The notes below the pieces were generated by a model, which saw nothing but the letters and a program-made list of their open reading frames with translations, was not told the DNA's origin and did no database searches. Source: Natronospirillum operosum (lineage in GTDB: Bacteria; Pseudomonadota; Gammaproteobacteria; Pseudomonadales; Natronospirillaceae). From it: a stretch of 64,000 nucleotides of DNA. The DNA lies in NCBI RefSeq assembly GCF_004768465.1, contig NZ_SRMF01000004.1, positions 227,415-291,414 of the forward strand. The letters run 5' to 3'. Below are positions 45,502 to 52,578 of this stretch, one piece after another (position 1 is the stretch's first letter; the number at the start of each line of letters is the position of its first letter). Both the position numbers and the translations under genes were made by a program.

Positions 45502-46403
45502 GATGGGGTCTCGCTTTGCTGCGGTTCAACAAGCAACTGCAGGGTTCGGGTGATGCGTGCACCCGGGGGCAGCGTCTGCAGGCCCAGGTGTTCCGGTTGT
45601 GGCCAATTGATGGCGTTGTTGACATGAGTCACCGGCTCGATGGCCACAAAGTTGCGCTGCTCCGGGGTGAAGACCACCAGATGGCCGAATTCGGGGGCCA
45701 GCAGGCGGACCTCCAGGCCATGTTCCGGCCAGTATAGTCTGGCCTCGCCCGGCCAGCCGGAAAAGCAGTGGTCCAGGCCCGGCCAGCCCAGCGAGCGTGC
45801 CTGGCTGAAGTCGGCATTCGAAGGCACCGGGATGGCCTGGTCCGGCAGATGGTATTCGTTCATGGTCCACTGGCGCCGCGCACTGAACTGCAGGGTCATC
45901 TGCTCGGTGCGCAGGAAATAGGGATGCCAGCCGAGCCCGGCCGGCATGTCAGTCCGGTCCTGATTGTTCAGGCTCAGCGTCAGGGTCAGGCCCTGTGCGT
46001 CCAGACTCAGGTGCTGTTCGGCCGTGCAGTTCCAGGGCCAGTTGCCGTCGGCACTGTGTGTCAGTGTCATCAGGGCCGCATGGCTGCCTTGCTGTGTCAG
46101 TGTCCAGGGGCGCTGCCAGCCGAAGCCGTGCAGGCTGTGCGGATGCTTGCCGAAATTGCGTTGCAGCTCGTAGTGTCTGCCCTGCCATTCGAAGCGCGCG
46201 TCCGCGATGCGATTGGAATAGGGCACCAGCGGGTAGGCAGCGCTGATCCGTTCCGGGGTTGGATGCCGCCCCGCACCCTCTGGCAGCGGCCGCAGCAGGT
46301 CCGTGCCCTGCCAGCGCAGCCAGGCCAGGGCGCCGCCGAACTGCGGCGCCAGACCGACACTCAGCGGGCCGGCGGTCAGCACAGGCTGTTGTGCCACCGC
46401 CAT
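45498..46403 (-). CDS. Aldose 1-epimerase, probable sulfoquinovose mutarotase
   Basis: A 301-residue galactose-mutarotase-like protein: PYSNRIADARFEWQGRHYELQRNFGKHPHSLHGFGWQRPW holds the N-terminal active-site histidine, AGLGWHPYFLR holds the second, and the C-terminal VAIEPVTHVNNAIN carries the glutamate base. Mutarotases speed exchange of the alpha-sulfoquinovose freed by the glycosidase with the beta form used by the dehydrogenase. The start overlaps the aldolase stop as TGATG. Confidence 0.88.
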   Translation of the reverse strand: MAVAQQPVLTAGPLSVGLAPQFGGALAWLRWQGTDLLRPLPEGAGRHPTPERISAAYPLVPYSNRIADARFEWQGRHYELQRNFGKHPHSLHGFGWQRPWTLTQQGSHAALMTLTHSADGNWPWNCTAEQHLSLDAQGLTLTLSLNNQDRTDMPAGLGWHPYFLRTEQMTLQFSARRQWTMNEYHLPDQAIPVPSNADFSQARSLGWPGLDHCFSGWPGEARLYWPEHGLEVRLLAPEFGHLVVFTPEQRNFVAIEPVTHVNNAINWPQPEHLGLQTLPPGARITRTLQLLVEPQQSETPS

Positions 46404-47203
46404 CAGTAGACTCCGCTGTTCTCGTTCCCGGCTGCCTGACCCTTGACCGCGCCAATGAATTCGGCCGCCCGGCCCATCATCAGGCTGACATCGGAGCCCA
46501 TGGCGACAAAGCGGAAACCGCGGCGTGCATAGTCGCTGACCAGCTCCGGGTCGGCGCCGACAATGCCGCAGGGCTTGTTCAGGGCATTGGCCTGCTGTAC
46601 GGCAGCGCTGATGGCAGTCTGTACCTCGGGGTGACGGATATCGCCGATATGACCCATGGCCGCCGACAGGTCGCCCGGGCCGATAAACAGGGCATCCACG
46701 CCGTCCACTGCCGCAATGTCGGCCATCCGGCCAACGGCTTCCGGGGTTTCCAGTTGCAGAATGACGGCGATTTCCTCGTCAGCCCGGCGCAGGTAGTCGG
46801 CCACGGTGCCATAGCGGCTGGCCCGGTGCACGGCCGCTACGCCGCGCAGGCCGCGGGTGGGGTAGCGGGTCGAGGTCACGGCCTGCTGCGCTTCTGCAGC
46901 CGACTGAATATAGGGGAACATCAGGGTCTGGGCACCACTGTCGAGCACCCGCTTGGCCATGACCGGGTCGTTCCAGGGCAAACGCACCACCAGCTCGGCC
47001 GGTGTGCCGGCGACGGCCTGCATGATGGCGATGGCCTGAGGCACATCCACCGGTACATGTTCCATGTCCAGCACCAGATAGTCGAAGCCGGCACAGCCCA
47101 TGGCCTCGGCCACGTTGGGGCTGGCACTCATCAGCCAGCTGCCCAGCGGGGCAGGGCCGGTCTCTGTGAGCCAGCGCTTGAAGTGATTGCTTGGCAGTTC
47201 CAT
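46403..47203 (-). CDS. HpcH/HpaI-type aldolase, probable KDSG aldolase
   Basis: A 266-residue class II aldolase. Active-site and metal-ligand residues seen are H49 (LDMEHV), R74 (VVRLPW), E152 (LQLETPEAV) and D178 (IGPGDLS). It should split 2-keto-3,6-dideoxy-6-sulfogluconate (KDSG) to pyruvate and 3-sulfolactaldehyde. The ATG beginning MELPSNHFKRWL is preceded by AGGA; the frame is open further upstream, but that part overlaps the dehydratase gene. HpaI enzymes accept many aldehydes, so the assignment rests on the cluster. Confidence 0.87.
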   Translation of the reverse strand: MELPSNHFKRWLTETGPAPLGSWLMSASPNVAEAMGCAGFDYLVLDMEHVPVDVPQAIAIMQAVAGTPAELVVRLPWNDPVMAKRVLDSGAQTLMFPYIQSAAEAQQAVTSTRYPTRGLRGVAAVHRASRYGTVADYLRRADEEIAVILQLETPEAVGRMADIAAVDGVDALFIGPGDLSAAMGHIGDIRHPEVQTAISAAVQQANALNKPCGIVGADPELVSDYARRGFRFVAMGSDVSLMMGRAAEFIGAVKGQAAGNENSGVY

Positions 47204-47213
47204 AACGGAGTCC

Positions 47214-48944
47214 TCAGAAGATTTGGGGTTCACCCTGATTCTGGCCATTCTGCAGGATGTCGAAATCACAGCCCTGATCGGCCTGGGTGACATGTTCCTG
47301 GAAGATGGCCGTGTAGCCGCGGTCAATGCGCGGACTGGGTGCTTGCCAGTCGGCGCGCCGACGGGCCAGTTCGTCATCGCTCACACAGAGCTGCAGGCGC
47401 CGGGCGTCCACATCCAGCTCGATTTCGTCACCGTCACGGACCAGCGCCAGCGGACCGCCAACGGCGGATTCCGGGGCCACATGCAGGACACAGGTGCCAT
47501 AGTGGGTGCCGCTCATGCGGGCATCGGAGATGCGCAGCATGTCGCGCACACCCTGAGCCAGCAGCTTCCTGGGAATGGGCAGTGCACCCCATTCCGGCAT
47601 GCCCGGAGCGCCCTTGGGGCCGGCATTGCGCAGCACCAGAACGCTGTCGGCGGTTACCTCCAGGGCCGGGTCGTCAATGCGGTCCACCAGGTCCTGATGA
47701 TTGTCGAACACAATGGCCTTGCCCCGGTGGCGCGCCAGCTTCGGGTCGGCCGCACTGTGCTTGATAACGGCACCGTTGGGCGCCAGATTGCCCTTCAGTA
47801 CGGCCAGTGCGGCGCCGGCGCAGATGGGCTTGTCGAACGGCCGGATCACATCGTCGTTGTAGCACTCGGCACCGGCTATGTCTTCTTCCAGGGTACGGCC
47901 GGTGACCGTGCGGGCGTTCAGGGCCAGTTTGCTCTTCAGGCGCTGCAGCAGTGCGCCCAGACCACCGGCATAGTAGAAATCCTCCATCAGGTATTCGCCC
48001 GACGGAAAGATATTGCTGAGCACCGGTATTTCGCGTGCTACCGCATCCAGGTCGTCCAGAGTCAGTTCAACGTTGGCGCGGCGGGCCAGGGCGATCAGAT
48101 GGACGGCGGCATTGGTGGAACCGCCGAGGGCCATATAGGTGCGCGCACCATTCAGAAAGCTGTCGCGGGTCAGAATGTCGGACGGTTTCAGGTCTTCCCA
48201 AATCATCTCGATAATGCGGCTGCCGCAGGCCGAGGCCATGCGGGTATGCGCTGAGTCGGCTGCCGGCAGACTGGACGCACCGGGCAGTGTCAGCCCCATG
48301 GCGTCCACTATGGAGGTCATGGTGGATGCCGTACCCATGGTGTTGCAGGTACCGTTGGAGCGGGTCATGCGTGATTCGAGGTCCACCCATTCTTCCTGCG
48401 TGATATTGCCGCTGCGCAGTTCATCCCAGTATTTGCGGGTATGGGTGCCGGCGCCCAGGGTCTTGCCCTTCCATTTGCCGTTCAGCATGGGGCCGGCAGG
48501 GCAGAAAATGGCCGGAATGTTCATGCTGATGGCGCCCATCAGCAGGCCCGGGGAGGTCTTGTCACAGCCACCGAGCAGGACTGCGCCGTCTATGGGGTGA
48601 GAGCGCAGCAGTTCTTCTGTTTCCATGGCCAGAAAATTGCGATAGAGCATGGTGGTCGGCTTGACCAGTACTTCTCCGAGTGACATCGCCGGCAGCTCCA
48701 CGGGAAACCCGCCGGCGGTCCAGACAGCGCGCTTGACGGCTTCCGCCCGGTTGCGCAGATGCGCATGGCAGGGGCTCAGTTCACTCCAGGTATTGATGAT
48801 GCCAACCACCGGCTTGTGCATGAATTCTTCCCGGCGCAACCCCATCTGCTGGGTTCGTTGCCGGTGAGCGAAACCGCGCATGTCCTGTGAGTCATACCAG
48901 CGTTGGCTGCGCAGGCTGTCCAGCGGTCGGTGAGTGCTGTTCAT
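47214..48944 (-). CDS. IlvD/Edd-family dehydratase, probable sulfogluconate dehydratase
   Basis: A 576-residue iron-sulfur sugar-acid dehydratase. Cluster cysteines lie in GGCDKTSPG and SNGTCNTMGTASTM, and other family marks are GIINTWSELSPCHAHL, ALGGSTNAAVHL and GMPEWGALPIP. It should dehydrate 6-deoxy-6-sulfogluconate to KDSG. It is the first gene of the eight-gene minus-strand operon, starting about 110 bases from a promoter with a palindromic operator. Homologues act on gluconate-6-phosphate, galactonate, arabonate or xylonate, so substrate is inferred from neighbours. Confidence 0.88.
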   Translation of the reverse strand: MNSTHRPLDSLRSQRWYDSQDMRGFAHRQRTQQMGLRREEFMHKPVVGIINTWSELSPCHAHLRNRAEAVKRAVWTAGGFPVELPAMSLGEVLVKPTTMLYRNFLAMETEELLRSHPIDGAVLLGGCDKTSPGLLMGAISMNIPAIFCPAGPMLNGKWKGKTLGAGTHTRKYWDELRSGNITQEEWVDLESRMTRSNGTCNTMGTASTMTSIVDAMGLTLPGASSLPAADSAHTRMASACGSRIIEMIWEDLKPSDILTRDSFLNGARTYMALGGSTNAAVHLIALARRANVELTLDDLDAVAREIPVLSNIFPSGEYLMEDFYYAGGLGALLQRLKSKLALNARTVTGRTLEEDIAGAECYNDDVIRPFDKPICAGAALAVLKGNLAPNGAVIKHSAADPKLARHRGKAIVFDNHQDLVDRIDDPALEVTADSVLVLRNAGPKGAPGMPEWGALPIPRKLLAQGVRDMLRISDARMSGTHYGTCVLHVAPESAVGGPLALVRDGDEIELDVDARRLQLCVSDDELARRRADWQAPSPRIDRGYTAIFQEHVTQADQGCDFDILQNGQNQGEPQIF

Positions 48945-49052
48945 GATGTTGTTCTCGTACCCCAGGCGGTGTCAGTTACCCGCTGCGCTGAGGTCTCGAG
49001 CCGTCTCTCCGAGCCTCCGCAGCGGTACGATCACTACTGAATCTATAATCAA

Positions 49053-49098
49053 TTCGTAGCGCTACGAAACTATAGACTTTGTCGCCTTCTGGTGTCAA
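49053..49098 (-). promoter_or_regulatory. Promoter and operator of the catabolic operon
   Basis: On the minus strand a perfect -35 TTGACA (49098-49093), an 18-base spacer and TATAGT (49074-49069) form a strong promoter for the dehydratase-to-exporter operon. The perfect 16-base palindrome TTCGTAGCGCTACGAA (49053-49068) begins directly after the -10 box, covering the start site: a classic repressor position. The GC-centred dyad is typical of LacI-family operators. Confidence 0.8.
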
Positions 49099-49133
49099 TA
49101 AAAGGTATTGGGGGCGTTAATTGACAATTATGG

Positions 49134-49169
49134 CCTTGTGATCGCGTGGTGTTGACATGGATCACAAGG
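49134..49169. promoter_or_regulatory. Second inverted repeat around the TRAP promoter
   Basis: CCTTGTGATC (49134-49143) and GATCACAAGG (49160-49169) are perfect 10-base inverted arms separated by 16 bases. The -35 box of the TRAP promoter lies between them and the right arm lies in the -35/-10 spacer. It does not fit the CRP spacing. It suggests a second regulator acting on the importer only. Confidence 0.55.
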
Positions 49170-49198
49170 CTGAATAATATCTATCGCAGCGCTACGAA
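49152..49198 (+). promoter_or_regulatory. Promoter and operator of the TRAP importer
   Basis: A perfect -35 TTGACA (49152-49157), a 17-base spacer and TAATAT (49175-49180). The operator ATCGCAGCGCTACGAA (49183-49198) starts two bases after the -10 and differs from the catabolic-arm palindrome at two positions of the left half. The arrangement mirrors the opposite promoter, so one repressor should control both arms. The leader 49199-49383 shows nothing further. Confidence 0.8.
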
Positions 49199-49383
49199 AT
49201 AGAGTCAAGACTCGACAGATTATAGAATCAGGACTCTGCCGTTGCCGGGTTCGACAACAGAATACTGACAAAGAAGCGCGAACAGGCTCGAAACCGAGTG
49301 TAAAACCGACCCAAATGGCAGGCACGTGCATGCGGCCGGGGGTAGTCTACGCGCTTTCCCGTTCGCTGATTCGGAGGCACATC

Positions 49384-49935
49384 ATGCCGAAAGTGATTCA
49401 CTGGCTGGATCTGTTCAATACCTGGACGTCCAGGCTTGCAGGTTACGGCGCTACTTTGTTGCTGGCCGGGATGCTCGGCATCATGGTGACACACGTATTC
49501 TTCCGCTATGTCCTTGGTGACAGCTTCGGCTGGACCGAGGAACTGGCGCGTTTCATGATGGTCTGGATGGCCTTCCTCTATTTCCCGGCCGCCCACAAGC
49601 AGGGCCTGAATGTCAGCCTTGAAGTGCTGACGAGCTGGTTCAAGGGGTCGCTGGTCTGGCGCCTGCTGCAGATCGCAATCGAGATTCTGATTTTCATCAT
49701 GCTGCTCTGGTGCGTGAAGCTCGGTTTCGACCGTATCGAGCGTGCGGGCAGCTCGGTCAGTCTGTCGCTGGGTATTCAGATGGCCAAGGTGTACTGGATT
49801 CTGCCGGTCAGTTTCTCCCTGACCGCCATCAGTTCTTTCGAACGCATCATTAGGCTTACCGCGAGCCTGTTCAATCCGGACTATTACCCGCTTGCCGACA
49901 ATGAACCCGACCCCGAAAACAAGGTGGAGGTCTGA
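49384..49935 (+). CDS. TRAP transporter small membrane subunit (DctQ)
   Basis: A 183-residue four-helix membrane protein of the DctQ family: VTHVFFRYVLGDSFGWTEELARFMMVWMAFL is the family signature, followed by AHKQGLNVSLEVL. The ATG is fixed by a GGAGG site eight bases upstream. It is the first of three TRAP genes read away from the sulfoquinovose catabolic operon, and is the probable importer together with the next two. Confidence 0.93.
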   Translation: MPKVIHWLDLFNTWTSRLAGYGATLLLAGMLGIMVTHVFFRYVLGDSFGWTEELARFMMVWMAFLYFPAAHKQGLNVSLEVLTSWFKGSLVWRLLQIAIEILIFIMLLWCVKLGFDRIERAGSSVSLSLGIQMAKVYWILPVSFSLTAISSFERIIRLTASLFNPDYYPLADNEPDPENKVEV

Positions 49936-49938
49936 ACC

Positions 49939-51228
49939 ATGGCGTTTGCTTACCTGTGGATATTCCTCGCCCTGTTGCTGGTCGGGATGCCCATCGTCTT
50001 TGTCATGCTGATTGCCCCCGGTATCAGCATGCTGCTGGAAGGCCGAGAAACCTTTCTTAATCTGCTGTTCCAGCGCCTGTTTGCGGGCATCGACAGTTTC
50101 CCGCTGATGGCGCTGCCGTTCTTTATTCTGGCCGGTGAACTGATGACTGCCGGCGGGGTGACCACCCGCATCGTGCGCTTTGCCGAAACCCTGATCGGTC
50201 ATCGCAAGGCCGGTCTGGGGCAGGTGTCGGTGACCTCGTCACTGATGCTGGCCGGTGGCTCGGGCTCTGCAGTGGCAGATGCCTCGGCCCTGGGGTCGGT
50301 GATGATTCCGGCGATGAAAAAATCCGGCTATACCAACCGCTTTTCGGCGGCTATAACGGCGGCCTCGGCAGTTATTGCCAGCATCATTCCGCCCAGCGGC
50401 CTGTTCATTCTCTATGCCTTCATCATGAATGTTTCGGTTGCGGGCATGTTCGCCGGCGGCATTGTGCCTGGCATCCTGATCGGTATCGGCCTGATGATTG
50501 CCATTGCGGTGATGACGAAGTTTCGTGAGTTTCCTCCGACCCTGCCCAAGGCCAGCGCAAGAGAAAAATGGACAGCCTTTGTGTCCGCGTTTCTGCCCCT
50601 GCTGACCCCGGTCATTCTGATTGGCGGTATCGTGGGTGGTATTTTTACGCCCACCGAGGGTGCGGCCATTGCAGCCTTCTATGCGCTGATTCTGGGGGTG
50701 TTCATCACCCGCGAGATCAAGCTGACCGATCTGCCCAAGCTGTTCGGCAAGGCGGCCCTGAGTTCGGCGGTTATTCTGCTGCTGGTGGGTGCGGCGGTGG
50801 CCTTTGCCTCGCTGGTCAGCCTCAAGGGCACACCGCAGCTGGTCAGCGGCTTTATTCTGGGCATTACCGACAATCCCAAACTGTTGTTCCTGATTGTCGT
50901 TCTGTTCCTGCTGGCGGTCGGCACCATCATGGATGCCGGGCCGGCCATACTGATTCTGGGGCCAATTCTGGCACCAGTCATGATCGGTGTGGGTGTCGAC
51001 CCGATTCATTTTGCGGTCGTCATGAGCATCACACTGATCATGGGCCTGATCACACCGCCCCTGGGGCTGGTGTTGTTCGTGGTCAGCAGCATAAGCCGCG
51101 AGCGCATTGAGCGTATCGCGTGGGAGATGCTGCCCCTGTTCCTGGTGGAAATCGCCATCCTGTTCGCCCTGGTGTACATACCGGATTTGGTGCTGGCTCT
51201 GCCCCGTGCCCTGGGTTATGTCGCCTGA
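49939..51228 (+). CDS. TRAP transporter large membrane subunit (DctM)
   Basis: A 429-residue membrane protein with about 12 hydrophobic segments, the Na+-driven translocation subunit. Marks include GMPIVFVMLIAPGISMLLEGRE, PFFILAGELMTAGGVTTRIVRFAETLIGHRKAGLGQVSV, GGSGSAVADASALGSVMIPAMKKSGY and IIPPSGLFILYAFI. It begins three bases after dctQ. Confidence 0.95.
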   Translation: MAFAYLWIFLALLLVGMPIVFVMLIAPGISMLLEGRETFLNLLFQRLFAGIDSFPLMALPFFILAGELMTAGGVTTRIVRFAETLIGHRKAGLGQVSVTSSLMLAGGSGSAVADASALGSVMIPAMKKSGYTNRFSAAITAASAVIASIIPPSGLFILYAFIMNVSVAGMFAGGIVPGILIGIGLMIAIAVMTKFREFPPTLPKASAREKWTAFVSAFLPLLTPVILIGGIVGGIFTPTEGAAIAAFYALILGVFITREIKLTDLPKLFGKAALSSAVILLLVGAAVAFASLVSLKGTPQLVSGFILGITDNPKLLFLIVVLFLLAVGTIMDAGPAILILGPILAPVMIGVGVDPIHFAVVMSITLIMGLITPPLGLVLFVVSSISRERIERIAWEMLPLFLVEIAILFALVYIPDLVLALPRALGYVA

Positions 51229-51259
51229 ACGAAAACAACCCCCCTGAGGAGATATTACA

Positions 51260-52330
51260 ATGACAAACACTCTGTCCAAGTTGAAAAGAGCGGCTGTAGC
51301 CAGCCTGCTGAGTGCGGGTATCGCACTGTCCGGAGCGGCCCAGGCCACTGAACTGAATCTGGTGTTCCTGGCCAATGAAGAAGACCAGGAGTATGACGCA
51401 GCCCTGGTGTTCAAGAACTACGTGGAAAGCCGCACCGGTGGTGAGGTTTCCGTCAATATTTTTGTCGGGGCACAGCTCTGTGGCTCTGCCAACGAATGCT
51501 TTGATGCCATGCGTGCCGGCGTGGTCGACGTCTACACCGCTACTGCCGGCGGTGTTGCGGGTATCTATCCGCCCATTCAGGGCATGGACATTCCCTATTC
51601 GTTCTCCGATGACCGCACGGCTGAAGCCATTCTGACTGACCCGGAGTTTGCGGGTTTCCTGCGGGAAGAAATTCTGGATGCCACCAACAATGGCATTCGT
51701 CTGATGTCGATGACACAGACCGGTGGCTGGCGCAACTTTGCCAATGGCACCCGTGAGATCCGTTCTCCGGCGGATGTCGAAGGCCTGCGTTTCCGTACCA
51801 TCGAGTCTGAAATTCAGCAGCGTCTGGTGCGTGAGATGGGCGGTTCACCGACCCCTCTGCCCTGGCTGGAAGTCTACACCGCCCTGCAGACCGGTGTGGT
51901 TGATGGCACCAAGAACTCCATTTCCGACATTGCGAACATGAACTTCCAGGAAACCATCAACTACCTGACTCTTGACGGCCACGCCTACATGGCTTCCATG
52001 TGGTTCATGGGCAACGAGAAGTTCCAGTCCCTGACCCCGGAACAGCAGCAGGTAGTGGCTGATGGCGCTGCCATGATGTCCATGGTCCAGTTCGGTATAC
52101 AGCCGCGCAAGGAACTGGATGCGTATGCCAAGTGGATCGAATCCGGTGGCGAGATCTACACCCCGACCGAAGACGAGATGGCCGAGTTCCGTTCCTTTGC
52201 CGAGCCGATCCGCGACTGGTATCTCGACAATTTCGGTGCTGATGGAGAGCGTTTCCTGGCCGAGTTCGAAGCCGCTCAGGCGCGTGCTGAAGAGCGGGTA
52301 GGCGCCGACCGGGCTTCTGCCTTGCGTTAA
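51260..52330 (+). CDS. TRAP transporter solute-binding protein (DctP)
   Basis: A 356-residue periplasmic binding protein with a signal peptide (MTNTLSKLKRAAVASLLSAGIALSGAAQA). The DctP fold is shown by LVFLANEEDQEYDAALVFKNYVESRTGGEVSVNIFVG and EGLRFRTIESEIQQRLVREMGGSPTPLPWLEVYTALQTGVVDGTKN; the arginine of GLRFRT is the usual anchor for an acidic group and could bind a sulfonate. C73 and C78 may form a disulfide. A strong terminator follows. TRAP systems usually carry carboxylates or sulfonates; sulfoquinovose or its glyceride is the predicted ligand from context. Confidence 0.93.
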   Translation: MTNTLSKLKRAAVASLLSAGIALSGAAQATELNLVFLANEEDQEYDAALVFKNYVESRTGGEVSVNIFVGAQLCGSANECFDAMRAGVVDVYTATAGGVAGIYPPIQGMDIPYSFSDDRTAEAILTDPEFAGFLREEILDATNNGIRLMSMTQTGGWRNFANGTREIRSPADVEGLRFRTIESEIQQRLVREMGGSPTPLPWLEVYTALQTGVVDGTKNSISDIANMNFQETINYLTLDGHAYMASMWFMGNEKFQSLTPEQQQVVADGAAMMSMVQFGIQPRKELDAYAKWIESGGEIYTPTEDEMAEFRSFAEPIRDWYLDNFGADGERFLAEFEAAQARAEERVGADRASALR

Positions 52331-52361
52331 CCCGCCGGGTATCGATTCGAAGCCTGATAGA

Positions 52362-52390
52362 AGCGGCCAGCTGTCTGGCCGCTTTTTTTT
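52362..52390 (+). terminator. Intrinsic terminator after the TRAP operon
   Basis: AGCGGCCAG, the loop CTGT and CTGGCCGCT form a perfect 9-base stem, running into eight T residues. It lies 32 bases after the DctP stop. Confidence 0.92.
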
Positions 52391-52419
52391 GGTTCGCCGT
52401 TGGGCGAGAATGGTGCAGT

Positions 52420-52446
52420 TAAAGTTAGCATTGCCTGTGCCGACAA
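52420..52446 (+). promoter_or_regulatory. Sigma-28 (FliA) promoter of the chemoreceptor gene
   Basis: TAAAGTTA (52420-52427), an 11-base spacer and GCCGACAA (52439-52446) match the sigma-28 consensus TAAAGTTT-N11-GCCGATAA at seven of eight bases in each half. A second TAAAGTTAG copy at 52538 lacks a correctly spaced -10 partner. The leader between them also has a possible hairpin with CCCGCC and GGCGGG arms around 52499-52536. Confidence 0.8.
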
Positions 52447-52578
52447 ACTTGTGAGCCAAGAGACAACACAACAACGACCTCTCGAGGCGATGCATCAGAC
52501 CCGCCAGAATGTGCCTGACGATGGCGCACTGGGCGGGTAAAGTTAGACCTACCCTCAACGCCGTAGATGTGAGAACCC

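Noticed and set aside
49121..49126. Additional -35 box (a second TTGACA) upstream of the TRAP genes
   Set aside because: No -10-like hexamer lies 16-18 bases downstream; the TTGACA at 49152 with TAATAT is clearly better.
49134..49169. CRP site in the TRAP promoter
   Set aside because: TGTGA and TCACA are present, but they are 20 bases apart rather than six, so this is not a CRP box.
38408..52330. Ordinary Entner-Doudoroff or galactonate-type cluster
   Set aside because: The enzyme families would allow it, but a YihQ-type glycosidase with sulfonate-binding residues and a TauE-type exporter in the same operon make a sulfo-sugar much more likely.
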